Below are positions 47,400-58,108 of a DNA stretch of 64,000 nt, in pieces. The translations under genes and the position numbers were made by a program. Under the pieces are notes generated by a model. It made no database searches and was not told the origin of the DNA. It was given only the letters and a program-made list of their open reading frames with translations. The number at the start of each line of letters is the position of its first letter. The stretch's first letter is position 1. This DNA is from Ulota crispa (lineage: Eukaryota; Streptophyta; Bryopsida; Orthotrichales; Orthotrichaceae), in the NCBI GenBank assembly GCA_963920765.1, contig OY987248.1:14170539-14234538 (forward strand), given 5' to 3'.

Positions 47400-48359
47400 C
47401 AGAGATGTTTTCTTATCATACTTGTAACCAGCTTGATAACTAGTTCTGTGTTAGTTGTGTACACGTTATACCATAAGAACATACATTCTAGCATGGTATG
47501 AAAAGTTACTAAACTGACGACGTCTGTGCAAACTGTTTGAAGATAAACCTTTGAGGCTTTGACTAGCGTCACCGTGCTAGAAGTGGACCCGGTTACAGTA
47601 GTACTGAAACTGCTCGTTGGGCAGGTGAGACCAGATACATCTATGTGTGCACGTATCCAACTGAACTCAGTCAAGCGGAATGATAGAATGATGATAAGTA
47701 GTTGCAAACACGAACATTGAAAAATGTGCAATAATATGCTAAGCCATGCATTGCAATGGGAGTTTACTTGTGTGTCAATGGGCCAGCGATGATGACAGGC
47801 TTCCAGCTAGCTGGTTACAAATGTCCAGCTGCCAAATACATGCCAGGCAATATGATACCTTCAGCAGTACTAAACTGTACGACTGTTTGACAACTTTTCT
47901 CTTCTGAGATTCTATCTATCTACAGAAACTAGTGCAGACGAGCTAACACTCAGGCTGCCTTCCTTCTAAACACTGAGGCTGCTTTCCTTCTACTAATCTA
48001 TACAAGTATCTAGGTGGCACATGATTGAACACAGTTCAGTAATAATCGCACATGCTTGCAGCAGAGAAGCCCCAGTACTCGGTCATGAAACGTCGATCGT
48101 TGCTTGCTCTAATCTTCCGCTCATCCGATAACAGTCGAACAGTCTGGTTCTCCTAGCACTCCCTTCGCTTACTCCAACCAGTGCGACGAAATGGAATTTG
48201 TCATGTTCACAGATATGCAAACACAATCAGCACTCATCAATCATCACCACGATAGCAATAGTACAAACATTGCTGTGAACACACAAAGGCAAAGTTGGTG
48301 ACATAGCAAACACATGCATGATATGGACAACTTACGGAGGGACACATCATAATTTCCCA
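47400..48359. other. GC-moderate stretch within the island
   Basis: A minus-strand frame of 128 codons (47345-47731) overlaps its left part but has no distinguishing features. Nothing else is assigned. Confidence 0.3.
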
Positions 48360-48571
48360 TTAGCGAGATCCAAATGATATGCTGCTATCCACAGAGACAT
48401 GGGAGCTCCCTTCAGTCCAAGAGACGCTAAGCTGAAGTCCGCTCAGCTCCCGCATCAGACATTCGGATTCCGTGTCGTTGCAGCAACGACACGGGAACCC
48501 GGAAGCATGAGTCGGCAGCAGTGCAAGCCTCATGTCAGCCACTATTGAACCGAAGGAAGCTCCCACAGCCA
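48360..48571 (-). CDS. Possible terminal exon of a leftward gene
   Basis: The minus strand is open and ends in TAA... just below 48363. It is preceded by a good 3' splice-site context (CTCTCCCCAG, 48572-48581). The translation is Cys-containing (PCRCCNDTESECLMREL) with a serine-rich end. It lies about 0.65 kb downstream of the TATA promoter at 49.25 kb on the same strand. A donor such as GTTTGTGATA near 48800 would join it in frame to a short upstream frame, but that is guesswork. No family is recognised. Confidence 0.25.
48470..48494. other. Perfect short hairpin
   Basis: CCGTGTCGTTG-CAG-CAACGACACGG: an 11-bp perfect stem with a three-base loop inside the possible exon. Confidence 0.9.
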
Positions 48572-48865
48572 CTGGGGAGAGGCTAGCCACTCACAACATT
48601 CACGAGAGCAAACCACCAACCCCAAAAACTAGCAATTCTGACTCTCTGCTATATAGCAACTAGCAACTATTTGTGACTCACGTCTACCAAGACACACCAC
48701 CATACGCGGAACAATACCAAACTCACACGCTCATACAAACCTTATACAAACCTTAGGCATAACGACCACAGGGGATCACACACAACCCCACCAGCAAGAT
48801 ATCACAAACCCTGCCACGACCACGTCTTCGTCGATGATGAAGTCGCAGAAGGTGATGACGAGTCA

Positions 48866-48988
48866 TCAGAAAGGAGCAGCGGAATCATCAGAGCCTGGAC
48901 TGGAATGATGCAAACCAGCGAGCAGGATAGCGAACACTTTGACAAGAGACCTAGCGGTGAGGTCGGCTAGGCGAAGCGAAAAGCGCAT
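48866..48988 (-). CDS. First-AUG frame of the leftward transcript, 40 residues
   Basis: This is the first ATG downstream of the TATA box on this strand; the roughly 240-base leader before it has none. The product begins MRFSLRLADLTARSLVKVFA and continues with a short hydrophobic run and SSPGSDDSAAPF at the end, which would fit a secreted micropeptide or an upstream ORF. Alternatively it is the start of a spliced gene. Confidence 0.3.
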   Translation of the reverse strand: MRFSLRLADLTARSLVKVFAILLAGLHHSSPGSDDSAAPF

Positions 48989-49069
48989 GGATTCTAGAAC
49001 ACTAGCTAGAAGATGGTATTGGCAAAAGCAGAGCTCGACTGGAAGACGAAAGCGGAAAGCCAGCAACTC

Positions 49070-49262
49070 AGCAACGAACGAACGAAAGGTGCAAGTGCTC
49101 TGGCTCTCTCTCCGCCCACTCTCTAGCTCTCTAGCTCTCTCGCACTCTCTACCAAGAGAGAGAAGAGACACTGGCTAGTCCAAGGGAAGGAATGAATCAA
49201 CAGGCAATGGATGCTGAGCGGTTGGAATAATTTTAAAGATCGAGGCGAAGAGGATATATAGG
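49070..49262 (-). promoter_or_regulatory. TATA-box promoter and CT-rich leader, leftward
   Basis: On the minus strand CTATATATCC (49252-49261) is preceded by a GC-rich block (GCGGGCCCCC) and followed 30 or so bases later by likely start sites near 49225. A long tract of GAGAGAG/CTCTCT repeats (49100-49165) follows, typical of plant 5' leaders. No ATG lies in the leader until 48988. Confidence 0.5.
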
Positions 49263-49622
49263 GGGCCCGCGGAGAGCACGAGACGTCGAGAACCATGTAC
49301 CTGCGTTTTTGCAGGCCTGGCAAGAAAAAAAGTAAAGTAAGAGGAATTTACCGTACTATAAAAAAAGTAAAGTTGAATTCTGCTCAAGCTAAGTTATGGA
49401 TTAAGGTGAATGTGTGTTTTTTATTTGTTTTTTTCCTGTTTTGCTTTATTTTATTTTATTTTTTGGGGTCTCTGCAGCTGCAAAGTAACAAACTCGAGTA
49501 GAAAAATTTATGGTTGCAACAGACGTCACTTGTTTCCCCAGGCGCTGGCTGGCAGGCAGGTCGGACTGCCTGTCTGAGTTTTTTTTTTTCGACTTTATCT
49601 CATCAGTTCACTGGAATTAAGC
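49263..49622. other. Right shoulder of the GC-rich island
   Basis: Upstream region of the leftward promoter; T-rich runs near 49420-49465 and 49580-49590. No gene seen. Confidence 0.35.
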
Positions 49623-49626
49623 TTAA

Positions 49627-49920
49627 GGTAGGAGGCTCTGAAACCATCCGGTCATTAAAACCGTCCCCTTTTCTCAAATGTAGGTCCTTTCTACATGCTG
49701 GTTTTTCTAAACTTCAGAAATGTACAAGTGGAATACATTTGAGGAGGGGGCAAATTTTCATAACTATATCCACAAAGTTCCAAAAAATATGAAACAACTT
49801 GAATTAGATGCCAATTTCTCTTGTCTACCAAGAAAAATTTATTGAAAAATATTTCAAAAAGTTTCACCTCCCCAAAATCTAGTTTCGGCCCTTAGAAGGA
49901 CGGTTTATGAGCCTCCTACC
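49627..49920. mobile_element. TTAA-flanked MITE, GGTAGGAGG tips, copy 2
   Basis: The tips are GGTAGGAGGCTC and the inverse GAGCCTCCTACC; flanks are TTAA (49623-49626) and TTAT. The right half aligns with copy 1 at 3854-4181 ('tagatgccaatt', 'tttcacctccccaaaat'). Confidence 0.78.
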
Positions 49921-49968
49921 TTATGCCTGAAGGGCAAAAGGCTTCCAGACTGTTCCCACTTGGTGCCA

Positions 49969-50435
49969 TTAATCCCTAAAGGTGGCCAAGGCTATCCGAA
50001 AGTGTCACATGAGTGAGCCTTTCTGGGGTCTATAACTTGATATGAGGGCATTTTTTTTTTTTTATTTGCTAGATTTCCAGCTGTTGATTGTTCATTGGAG
50101 AATAATGGAGGGAACACTGCATACTTGTCCAAATTTGTCACTTTTTTTTTTTGGCCACTCCGGCGACAAATCACCAAAAAAAAATCACACTAAGGTTGAA
50201 ATACCATAGACGGTTACTGCCCGATAATGGCAAAGTAGAGTGTTCTCAAACCAACAAGAGTTGTCTTTGAAAGAGATTTTAGAAAGATGCTCTTTCTTTG
50301 CATTTGATTGGTTCAAACTTATTTCGGAACAAGGTTCTAGAGGTAGCTATTTAAGCCTTGAGGTGCACCTATGAAACCAAAATTGGTCCAAAACCTAAAT
50401 CCACATTTATATTGCATAAAATATTCATTTTTGAG
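49969..50435. mobile_element. Possible single TTAA-element end
   Basis: TTAA followed by TCCCTAAAGGTGG at 49969-49985 looks like a tip; no partner tip was found. A T-run lies at 50142-50151. Confidence 0.3.
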
Positions 50436-50461
50436 TTTTTTTTTTTTTTTTTTTTTTTTTT
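50436..50461 (+). repeat. Poly(T) tract
   Basis: A run of 26 T. Confidence 0.95.
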
Positions 50462-50734
50462 GCACTCTTCCTTATCCTTGTTTCTCCATAGATTGAGCTT
50501 AATTTCTCAAGAAATTCCCATATCTTCAGGCTAAAGTGCCTTATTTTAACCGTTTATAGTATTTCTACCTTAGTTGATATGTGACTAAACAAGAGTGGAG
50601 TAAAATTTGAAATTTAAGCTATTTCCATAGTGGCTTGGTTTATTGCACATACATCAATGTGTGGCCAAGGTGGAAAAGCTCTAATTTTCCTCCTTGCAAG
50701 AACATGTACTAGTTTAAAATTTAACCATCCAAGG

Positions 50735-50965
50735 ATTATAATTTGAAATTTTGAATTCTCATTTGGAATTAGAGACCCTGCCGTTTAATTTTAAACCCTC
50801 AACACCCCAGGTATCACAAAGTACACGGAAAATGTAGCCAAATTTCTGCTGCTGGGGCATTGAGGGATTAAACTTTGGAGGAGGATACAACTTAACAACA
50901 TCAAAATAGAAGACAAATTATTGCTTTACCCCTTTTGTAATAAAAGCTGAGCTTTTCCACCTTGA
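50735..50965 (+). repeat. Dispersed repeat D, copy 3, interrupted
   Basis: The left part ('ttggaattagagaccctg') and the right part ('ggaggaggatacaa', 'caaattattgctttacccc') are separated by the 73-bp TTAA element at 50795-50867. Confidence 0.65.
50795..50867. mobile_element. Smallest TTAA element, 73 bp
   Basis: The tips are ACCCTCAACACCCCAG and the inverse CTGGGGCATTGAGGGA, with TTAA at 50791-50794 and 50868-50871. The interior is only about 40 bases. It is inserted inside dispersed repeat D. Confidence 0.78.
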
Positions 50966-51120
50966 TCTCACATCAACATGTGTGCAATTAACCTCTAAAG
51001 GACTGTGGCCTTTATTTTGTCAAAAGACACTCAAAACTATCATTTCTATGGCAAAGAGAAAAAGTTTGAAAACTAGTCTTTTTGCATATCTAACTGTATG
51101 ATCTTGTACTAGACTATAGT

Positions 51121-51276
51121 GCATGACACTTATAACCAACAACTATTGGCCAACCAAGAAATACTAAGGCACAACACACATACTCATTAGCTCAAAAGTA
51201 ATTCCACCACCAAGCAGGACAAACCCTAAGCTTCATCTTGGTGGACTTAAATTTTTGTTGATTATGAGTGTCATGC
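51121..51276. mobile_element. Hairpin element nested in a TTAA element
   Basis: The ends are GCATGACACTTATAACCAAC and its inverse, flanked by ACTATAGT (51113-51120) and ACTGTAGT (51277-51284), an apparent 8-bp duplication as for hAT elements. The twin at 1-866 lacks it at the matching position (near 731-750). Confidence 0.72.
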
Positions 51277-51774
51277 ACTGTAGTATAAGAATGTGTATAA
51301 ATAAATAAACAACATTAACCTCACAGATTGCAAAATATTTGCATTTAAAGTGTTAAAAACATACTTTTTTGCACCTTGCATGTTTTGAGGTTTATTTTTT
51401 TAAGTTGGGGAATTGAGTTGAGAATCTTTAGAAAAATATTTAAAAATAATTACTTAGTTTCTATTCTAAAAAAAACATATTAGGTAGAAGAAGGTATGAG
51501 ATTGAACAAAAACTTAAACTGTTAATAATCTTGCAATGGAATTGAAACACAATAATCCCAATTGTGAGATTGTTCTAGAAAGGAAACTTCACCCTTTCCA
51601 ACAATTTTTTTTGAAAAGACTATTAAATTTGCATTCAAAAATGAAGTTTATAAGTTATTTTTTCAAGAAGTTGCTTGAATTGCCAAAAAAACAAGACTAT
51701 CTATAACTTTCTCATAACTAGTCGAAATGGAATGAATAAAAGTTTCAGATGTAGACAACAATATGATCTATGAG

Positions 51775-51776
<2 letters not shown>

Positions 51777-51850
<74 letters not shown>
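51777..51850 (+). repeat. (TA)n microsatellite inside a TTAA element
   Basis: About 37 TA units. The matching place in the twin element (near 200-215) holds only 'attatatc', so the tract expanded after the copies separated. Confidence 0.95.
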
Positions 51851-51852
<2 letters not shown>

Positions 51853-52083
51853 CCACTTTTTGTAAAAAAAAATTGTTGCCCAATCTCCATATATTTGTGC
51901 TTATTTGGGCATAACTTTTGCTCCTGGGCATATATTGGAATAAAAATTATACTCCCCAAAGGCCAAATGCTAATGTGTTTTTGTATCTTCAAAAAAAGTT
52001 TCAAAAAATAAAAACAAAGGCCGTAGGTACCTGCCCAAAATCCCATTTGTCTCCAAAGGGGACAACAAGGATTTAGGGGTTAA

Positions 52084-52884
52084 TCTTGAAAAATTATTAG
52101 TGGACTAATATTTGTTCATCTAAAAGAACACGAAACAAAACTAGCAAGATGAATTAGAACTTGAATAATTACACTAAAATTGCATTTTCAACTCATTGTC
52201 AATATAGTACTAAGGATCTATTTAATCTCCACTTACATGTAGACTATTATTAAAAGGTTTCATGAACTCCCTTTACTTGTCAAGAATTTGTAGTAGAGTT
52301 TTATGATTGCCCAATGGTTAACTTGTAATAAATCTTGATTATTTGGTGTAAATATTGATGTAAATCTTCTTCTAATACTTGGTAGGAAAAAATTGTGTTT
52401 GTGGCATAGTTTTTTCTTCTAGAGACGGGTTTATAAAGAACATAAGTTTCTCCTTGCCATTTTTTGGTTACACATTCATTTCATATATATAGTCAAATAG
52501 CTGTAATTAAGGTTTTTAATGAAGTTGTCTTTGATAATATTTTGGTATAATGAAACATACTTGGTTTTAGTGAAATATCATTGAAGAAACTAAATCCATT
52601 GTTGGTTTTATAGACATTTACTAATGTTATGGGGAATGTCATTTCATGAGCATGGGTTTGTGAGCCATGAGCCGTGAGTTGGGATTTTTTGTCAAAATAA
52701 CAAATTCCACCTATAAGTGTGTACATAGGGCCCTCTTATTGTGCATTTTAAACTACCATCTCTTAAAAAGCTTGCTATTTTTTTAGTTATTCCGTTGAGA
52801 TTCCATTCCTACTTACAGAATCTTGAATTCCCACTCATGGCTCACCATTTTAGGCTCACCAAATACCGTTGTCCCTTGCTTATA
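52084..52884. other. AT-rich stretch, nothing recognised
   Basis: I see no supported feature. Confidence 0.4.
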
Positions 52885-52927
52885 GGGATGTGGCATTAGC
52901 AATTTGGGTGTGGCTTTAGCAATTCCC
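52885..52927. mobile_element. Remnant end of the GGGAATTGCT MITE family
   Basis: GGGATGTGGCATTAGCAATT followed by the intact tip TGGCTTTAGCAATTCCC; only the end is left, 22 bases before the next MITE. Confidence 0.65.
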
Positions 52928-52949
52928 TACATATATATATGTGTGTGTA

Positions 52950-53385
52950 AGGAATTGATATGTATATCACACCTTTTTGTCTATTCTACCACACCTACTA
53001 TACATGGCCTATATTTATGATTTTATGGTAAGTGTAGATCACGGATAGAACATCACTAAAGTGAAGATACAACCTCATACAAGTATATAAGTTGGAACTT
53101 CAGCTTTGGTTTTTAACTTTAGATCTAGTTCATAGTAATGATTAAAAGATCTAAATTAAATTTAGCATAATATATATATATATATTTTAATTGATATTAT
53201 GAGCAAGATCTACAGTTGAAAAACACAACTAAAATTACAACTTATATGTCATGATAGTTAGGTTGCATCTTCACTTCACTGATGTTTTATTTGTGGTCCA
53301 TAGCTATTATAATATCATAAATACAAGCCGTACATAGTAAGTGTGGTAGAATAGTAAAAAGGGTGCGGTACATATATCAATTCCC
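52950..53385. mobile_element. MITE with GGGAATTGATACATGTACCA ends, copy 2
   Basis: A 436-bp element; the left tip is AGGAATTGATATGTATATCA and the right tip, inverted, is GGGAATTGATATATGTACCG. Long arms share 'ccacacctactatac' and the '(t)gatgttttatttgtggtcca' region with 5869-6281. The loop contains a short (TA)n. Confidence 0.82.
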
Positions 53386-53477
53386 TATCATTATACATCA
53401 ATTAAGATGACAACATGAAACTTTTAATGCTTGGAATGGGCAATTAGATATTGTACCAAAAAATATACACACACATA

Positions 53478-53950
53478 TCACAAACAATCAACAACAAACA
53501 ATATACTTGACAACAAAGTAATTTTGTTTCCTTGTGATAATTGTATATATCTAAGCTTGCTCATTGTATATTTACAAAGTTTTGTGCCACATTGGCTACA
53601 AATCCTCATGTTCTTAGTATCAAACATCATTTGACAAAAACTACCAAATTTTCTATTTTGGCAAGTGTTTTTGTACTGAAAGGAATTTCTATGGATTCCA
53701 AATGAACTTAACCACATATCCGTTCTTAAGTCACAACAATCTAAATTCTGAAACAATTTCAATTCAACCATGATGTCCTCAATTTTAAAGGCTCATAAAA
53801 AAAGTACTCTCTTGTGACACCTGTTCTTAGTTTAAAAAATCTTCCACGTTCTTTCAAATCTTTAGCAAAAAAATAAAAAATAAAAGAAATCACTAAATAA
53901 ACACGTTTTGATAGAATATAATTTTCTAAAAAAGTAAAAAGTAAAAACAT
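53478..53950 (-). pseudogene. Frameshifted coding relic, unrecognised
   Basis: Two minus-strand frames overlap: 53950-53759 ends GVTREYFFYEPLKL, and 53771-53478 continues in another frame with IEDIMVELKLFQNLDCC. A one-base shift near 53790 would join them, and the combined product would be about 150 residues. The second part has spaced cysteines (NTCQNRKFGSFC, RICSQCGTKLC) that resemble a zinc-binding motif. It may be a transposon protein fragment; I could not assign it. Confidence 0.3.
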
Positions 53951-54134
53951 ATTTTTCTTTTATAATAAACCTTATATTGAAATTAAACATCAAATTGAAA
54001 AGTATCAATAAAAATATTGAAGTAAAAAAATGGTTATATTTAATAAAAATAAATTATTATCAAATTAATATTAATTTTATCCAATTTAATATTAATTTAA
54101 TGTAAAAAGTAAACAAAGTATTTTTTTAAATTAA

Positions 54135-54490
54135 CCCTTAAATGTCAAGGACTTTTTCCATCCTTTGGCTCTAAAAAAACATTCCAAAATAATGCAATTT
54201 TTCATCTAATTTTTTTCCAAAAGCAATTGTAATTGCGTAGTTCATCATGGAAGGCAAAAAAAAACTTTGTCAAACACTCTTATATTTTTAGGTAACCCAA
54301 ACTATGACAAGATTCACAAACACATATGGTCTTAGGTTCCATATTGCCCTTCCTTTGAATTTCTTGAGGTTAGCACATAGTGTTCACTTTTAGATATTTT
54401 GGAAACACTATTACAATGTCAGAGCACTTGCATAGTGTTGCACAATACTATAGCTGAGTTGGTCGCGGTGACTAGCCTAACATTTAAGGG
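54135..54490. mobile_element. TTAA element, singleton (356 bp)
   Basis: The tips are CCCTTAAATGTCAAGG and the inverse CTAACATTTAAGGG, with TTAA at 54131-54134 and 54491-54494. Confidence 0.8.
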
Positions 54491-54494
54491 TTAA

Positions 54495-54889
54495 AAAAAC
54501 TTGATTTTTTGCTTCTTTGAACTCTATTACTAATGCTATAATGCACCATATTCAAGTTTTTTTGATGTCATATTTGCAACTATTAATTGACTTAAGTTTG
54601 TTTAAATGTGACACAAACACTGATGGATGAGCCATTGATAAGATCGTTGTTGTAATATTAAATCACCATATAACCTTTACAATATGAAAGTCAATATGAA
54701 GTTCAAGGTTCTTACAAAACACCTCTAAATGAGCTTATGGATCCAAGGTGGTGACGGTCATTTTTTAATTAAAGCCTATCATTACTGTGCATTGAAAGTG
54801 ATAACCATAATAAGTAAATGAGTAAACACTTTTCAAACAAAGATGCACCAAGTTGGAAATATATTTTCTCTAATATGTTATAACATTAG
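54495..54889. other. AT-rich stretch, nothing recognised
   Basis: No supported feature lies between the two elements. Confidence 0.4.
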
Positions 54890-55253
54890 ATGAGTATATA
54901 TTTTGAAAGCTCAATGCTTTACAAAAGTATTAAAATGGCCCATCATTTATTCAATCACGTCATTATCACTTCCTTGAAAGAAAAAAGAACAAATACAAAT
55001 TTTTGTTGAACTTATGTTGCCTCATTGCTATTTCTAAATGTATTTTTTGCTTTAAGTAATTCAAGAGTCCTTTATTTTAAATTCAAATTCAAGCACCTCC
55101 ATATTTTTTGAATAAAAACTTAGAATGATAAGGATGAAACAAAATCTTTTGATCCAATCAAAAAAATCTCCATTCAAATCTCAAAGTTCACCCTAAAAGC
55201 ACACTTATGGGGGTGTAGAGTTAGCAATTTTGGGTGTAGCTTTAGCAATTTCA
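54890..55253. mobile_element. Decayed GGGAATTGCT MITE
   Basis: It aligns in order with 5082-5460 ('tttattcaatcacgtcatta', 'aattcaagcacctcc', 'ggtgtagagttagcaa') and ends GTAGCTTTAGCAATTTCA, a mutated tip. The left tip is not recognisable. Confidence 0.65.
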
Positions 55254-57249
55254 TATACATATGTATATATATACTACCTTAGCATTTTGATTAAATATAG
55301 TAGCACATATGCACAACAATTTGTGGTCATGCCCTATCAATTTGTTAAGAACCCAATTTTTACTAAACAAGACTAAACAAACATTTGTAAGGGACTATAT
55401 GTGAAATTTTTGACCTTGGGAATAAAAGTGGAATTCAAAGTATTGATATACAAATAAAGGAATTGTGTAGTATATAAATATAGATACCATTTTGTTTTAT
55501 AGTGCAAGTGACTTCAATTACATGTTATTAGACAATTTGACCATTTCCAAAATTTTGAACTCCTATACTATTAATCATGGGTGTTTGTGAGATAGGCAAA
55601 ATCTACACTACACCTACTCAAAAAAAATGTATACTAGAGTTAATCAATCCAAGGTTTTCCCTCTATTGACCATGGCCATCATTTTTTACTCATTTACTTG
55701 GTCCATTTATAACCTTACCTATTAGTTCAATATTCACAAATGTTTCTATTTTGTAACATTGTCATTATACCCTACTGCTTCTTTTCCCATATAATATCAA
55801 TTTGTAGATACAGCAAGTCTTAGAATCATTTTTTCTTCTACTATTGCCAGTTGCCTATTTTACAGGTCATAGGAATTTCTACATTTCAAATATCATACGC
55901 CACAATTTATAGCTCCTAACATCTGGCCATAGCCCTCTTATACAAACATAAGGTAATCATCACTCTCACATAAATTCCATTCTAACCATGACATCATGAT
56001 CTTTTTATTATTCATTTCTATCTTCACATTTGAAATAAACTTCCATTGTAATGTTTCTCATTTTTAAATTAATTTTATTTGCTGTGAATTTATTCACTTG
56101 GCTAACTTCTTGACACTTAGGTTGTTCTCCAAATACCTCTTAAGTAAAATGGGAAAAAATGTAGTTTTACAATTTTTGGAGAAGATTCACTAAATGCACA
56201 AAAATAAAATTGGTTTTTTTTGTGAAACATAACTATTGATAATCTGTTCAAGAGGAAAATGATGTTCATGTTTTACAAAAGTCATACTGATCATGTTTAA
56301 CTAAAGTCAAATTGAACGTTTTTCATATATAGACAACAATTTGGAAAAGAAAAGAATTTGATTATTGCAAAAAGAAAAAGATGCCCACTTTCCTTTACAA
56401 ATAATTCTTCAACCTTCATTTTACATGGAATAGACAATTTTAGCAGTTTTTGCAAAAGGTGTCCACTTTACAACAACCTAGTAGGTGTCATTACCTTACA
56501 TGTTTACACAAAATGATCTCATCAAGTTGCCTAATTTCTAATGAAGTTATTTGGGAACAAAATGAACCACTTTCACCAAAAAGTAGGCCCAAATCCAACA
56601 ATCTCAATCAACTCCATATGTCTTAATCAACATGATGTGTCTTGATCAACACAACTTTGTTGAAAATGTTCAAATCAAGACATCCTAATCAACATAATAG
56701 TTTTGATTTGGGTTACATTTTTCTATAGCATTTCTCATCATGTGGATGGCTTGTGGAGGTTTGCTACAAGAGGATATAAAATCAAGGTTTGTGAATTAGA
56801 TTATTTTTGGTAATCAACATTATAAGACTTAACTTTCTAAATTCAATTGTGTTTTGCTAAAAGAAATTGTGTGAAAGTTACCAACCTTATAGTAGTAATA
56901 GTAAATATGTAGTACAATATGGTTGTCAACAAAATATAATGGGGTCCATAACTCATAAAGTATGGTCTTTTTAGTTTTATTTGTTATTATCATCCGTTGA
57001 ACTAGTTGCACAGTAGAATGCATGCAGGTAAGGAAAACATGAACAAAATGACATCTACTTTTGCACAATAATCAATAAAAAAATATCAATAAACTTGATT
57101 TTTCTAAAGAGACTTGACAATTTCATCCATTTAATTTTTAGTCCAAATTTTTAGTACTAGCAAATCCTAAACACTCTCTAACCCATCCACATATTATTAG
57201 CTCTTGGGTGGAAGGTACAATCACAATCATGTCAAGCATGAGTAAACAA

Positions 57250-57765
57250 TAATCATCTCCATCAAAATGCAGCATCATCAGTCTCCATCAATATGCACCA
57301 ATAATGGTATCATTCTCCATCAAAATGCACAAGTATCGGTATCAATCTCCATCAATTGATATCCATCTCCATCAAAATGCCGTCTCCATCAAAATGCACG
57401 TATTTGTATCAATCTCCATCAAACCGCACAGTATTAATCTCCATCAAAATGTACAATATTTGTCTCCATCAAAATGTACAATATTTGTCTCCATCACAAT
57501 GCAGTAACGGCATTTATCTCCATCAAAGTGCACAATATATGTCTGACCCATCAAAATGCACAGTATTAGTTTCCATCAAAATGCAATAATTGTATCCGTC
57601 TCCATCAAAATGCACCAGTATCGATATCCATCTCCTTCAAAATGTAACAATTCCCAATCTCCATCAAAATGTAACAATTCCCAGTCTCCATCAAAATGCA
57701 GTTTATTTCCGTCTCCATCAAAATCCAAGAGTATTCAATCTCCATCAAAATGCAAGACTTGTGCC
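57250..57765 (+). repeat. CTCCATCAAAATGCA minisatellite
   Basis: About 18 irregular units keyed by CTCCATCAAAATG(C/T)A, spaced roughly 17-40 bases. The overlapping open frames here are translations of the repeat. Copy A has only a short decayed version in inverse (GATGGAGA words, 12310-12450), so the array grew in copy B. Confidence 0.88.
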
Positions 57766-58108
57766 ATCAATCTCAAAGTTGTACTACTTGATATTGAGAT
57801 GTATAGTACCACTGGATAAAAATACATATGGCTTGTCTTGCAAATCAAAGAACTCACACAATATAGAGTATGATTATTTTATTTTTGTTGTTTTACATCA
57901 TAGTTTTGTAATTCTTATGTAATCCTAGTCAAGCATACCAAACTTTAGTTTCAGAAAACCTAAATCCCATTTTTTGATAAATTTTTTTGTATTGAACACA
58001 TGATAATTAGTTGAAAAACATTGGTGATAACTTTTTGAGATTGGATTGCATGGGTATGTAGGAAACATCCTTATGCATATCCTCCACCCTAAAAGAAAAC
58101 CTCCTTAA

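Larger units (their letters stand above)
50992..52079. mobile_element. TTAA element, long family (1088 bp), with nested insertions
   Basis: The tips are CCTCTAAAGGACTG and the inverse AAGGATTTAGGGG, with TTAA at 50988-50991 and 52080-52083. It is the inverted twin of 1-866 but longer because of a nested hairpin (51121-51276) and a (TA)n tract (51777-51850). Without those it falls in the family's usual 0.86-0.92 kb range. Confidence 0.88.

Noticed and set aside
57250..57765. Possible CRISPR-like array
   Set aside because: Units vary in length and sequence, spacers are not unique inserts of constant size, and the context is eukaryotic transposon DNA.
57304..57922. Several overlapping frames rich in SPSK/ISIK
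   Set aside because: They are all readings of the CTCCATCAAAATGCA minisatellite.
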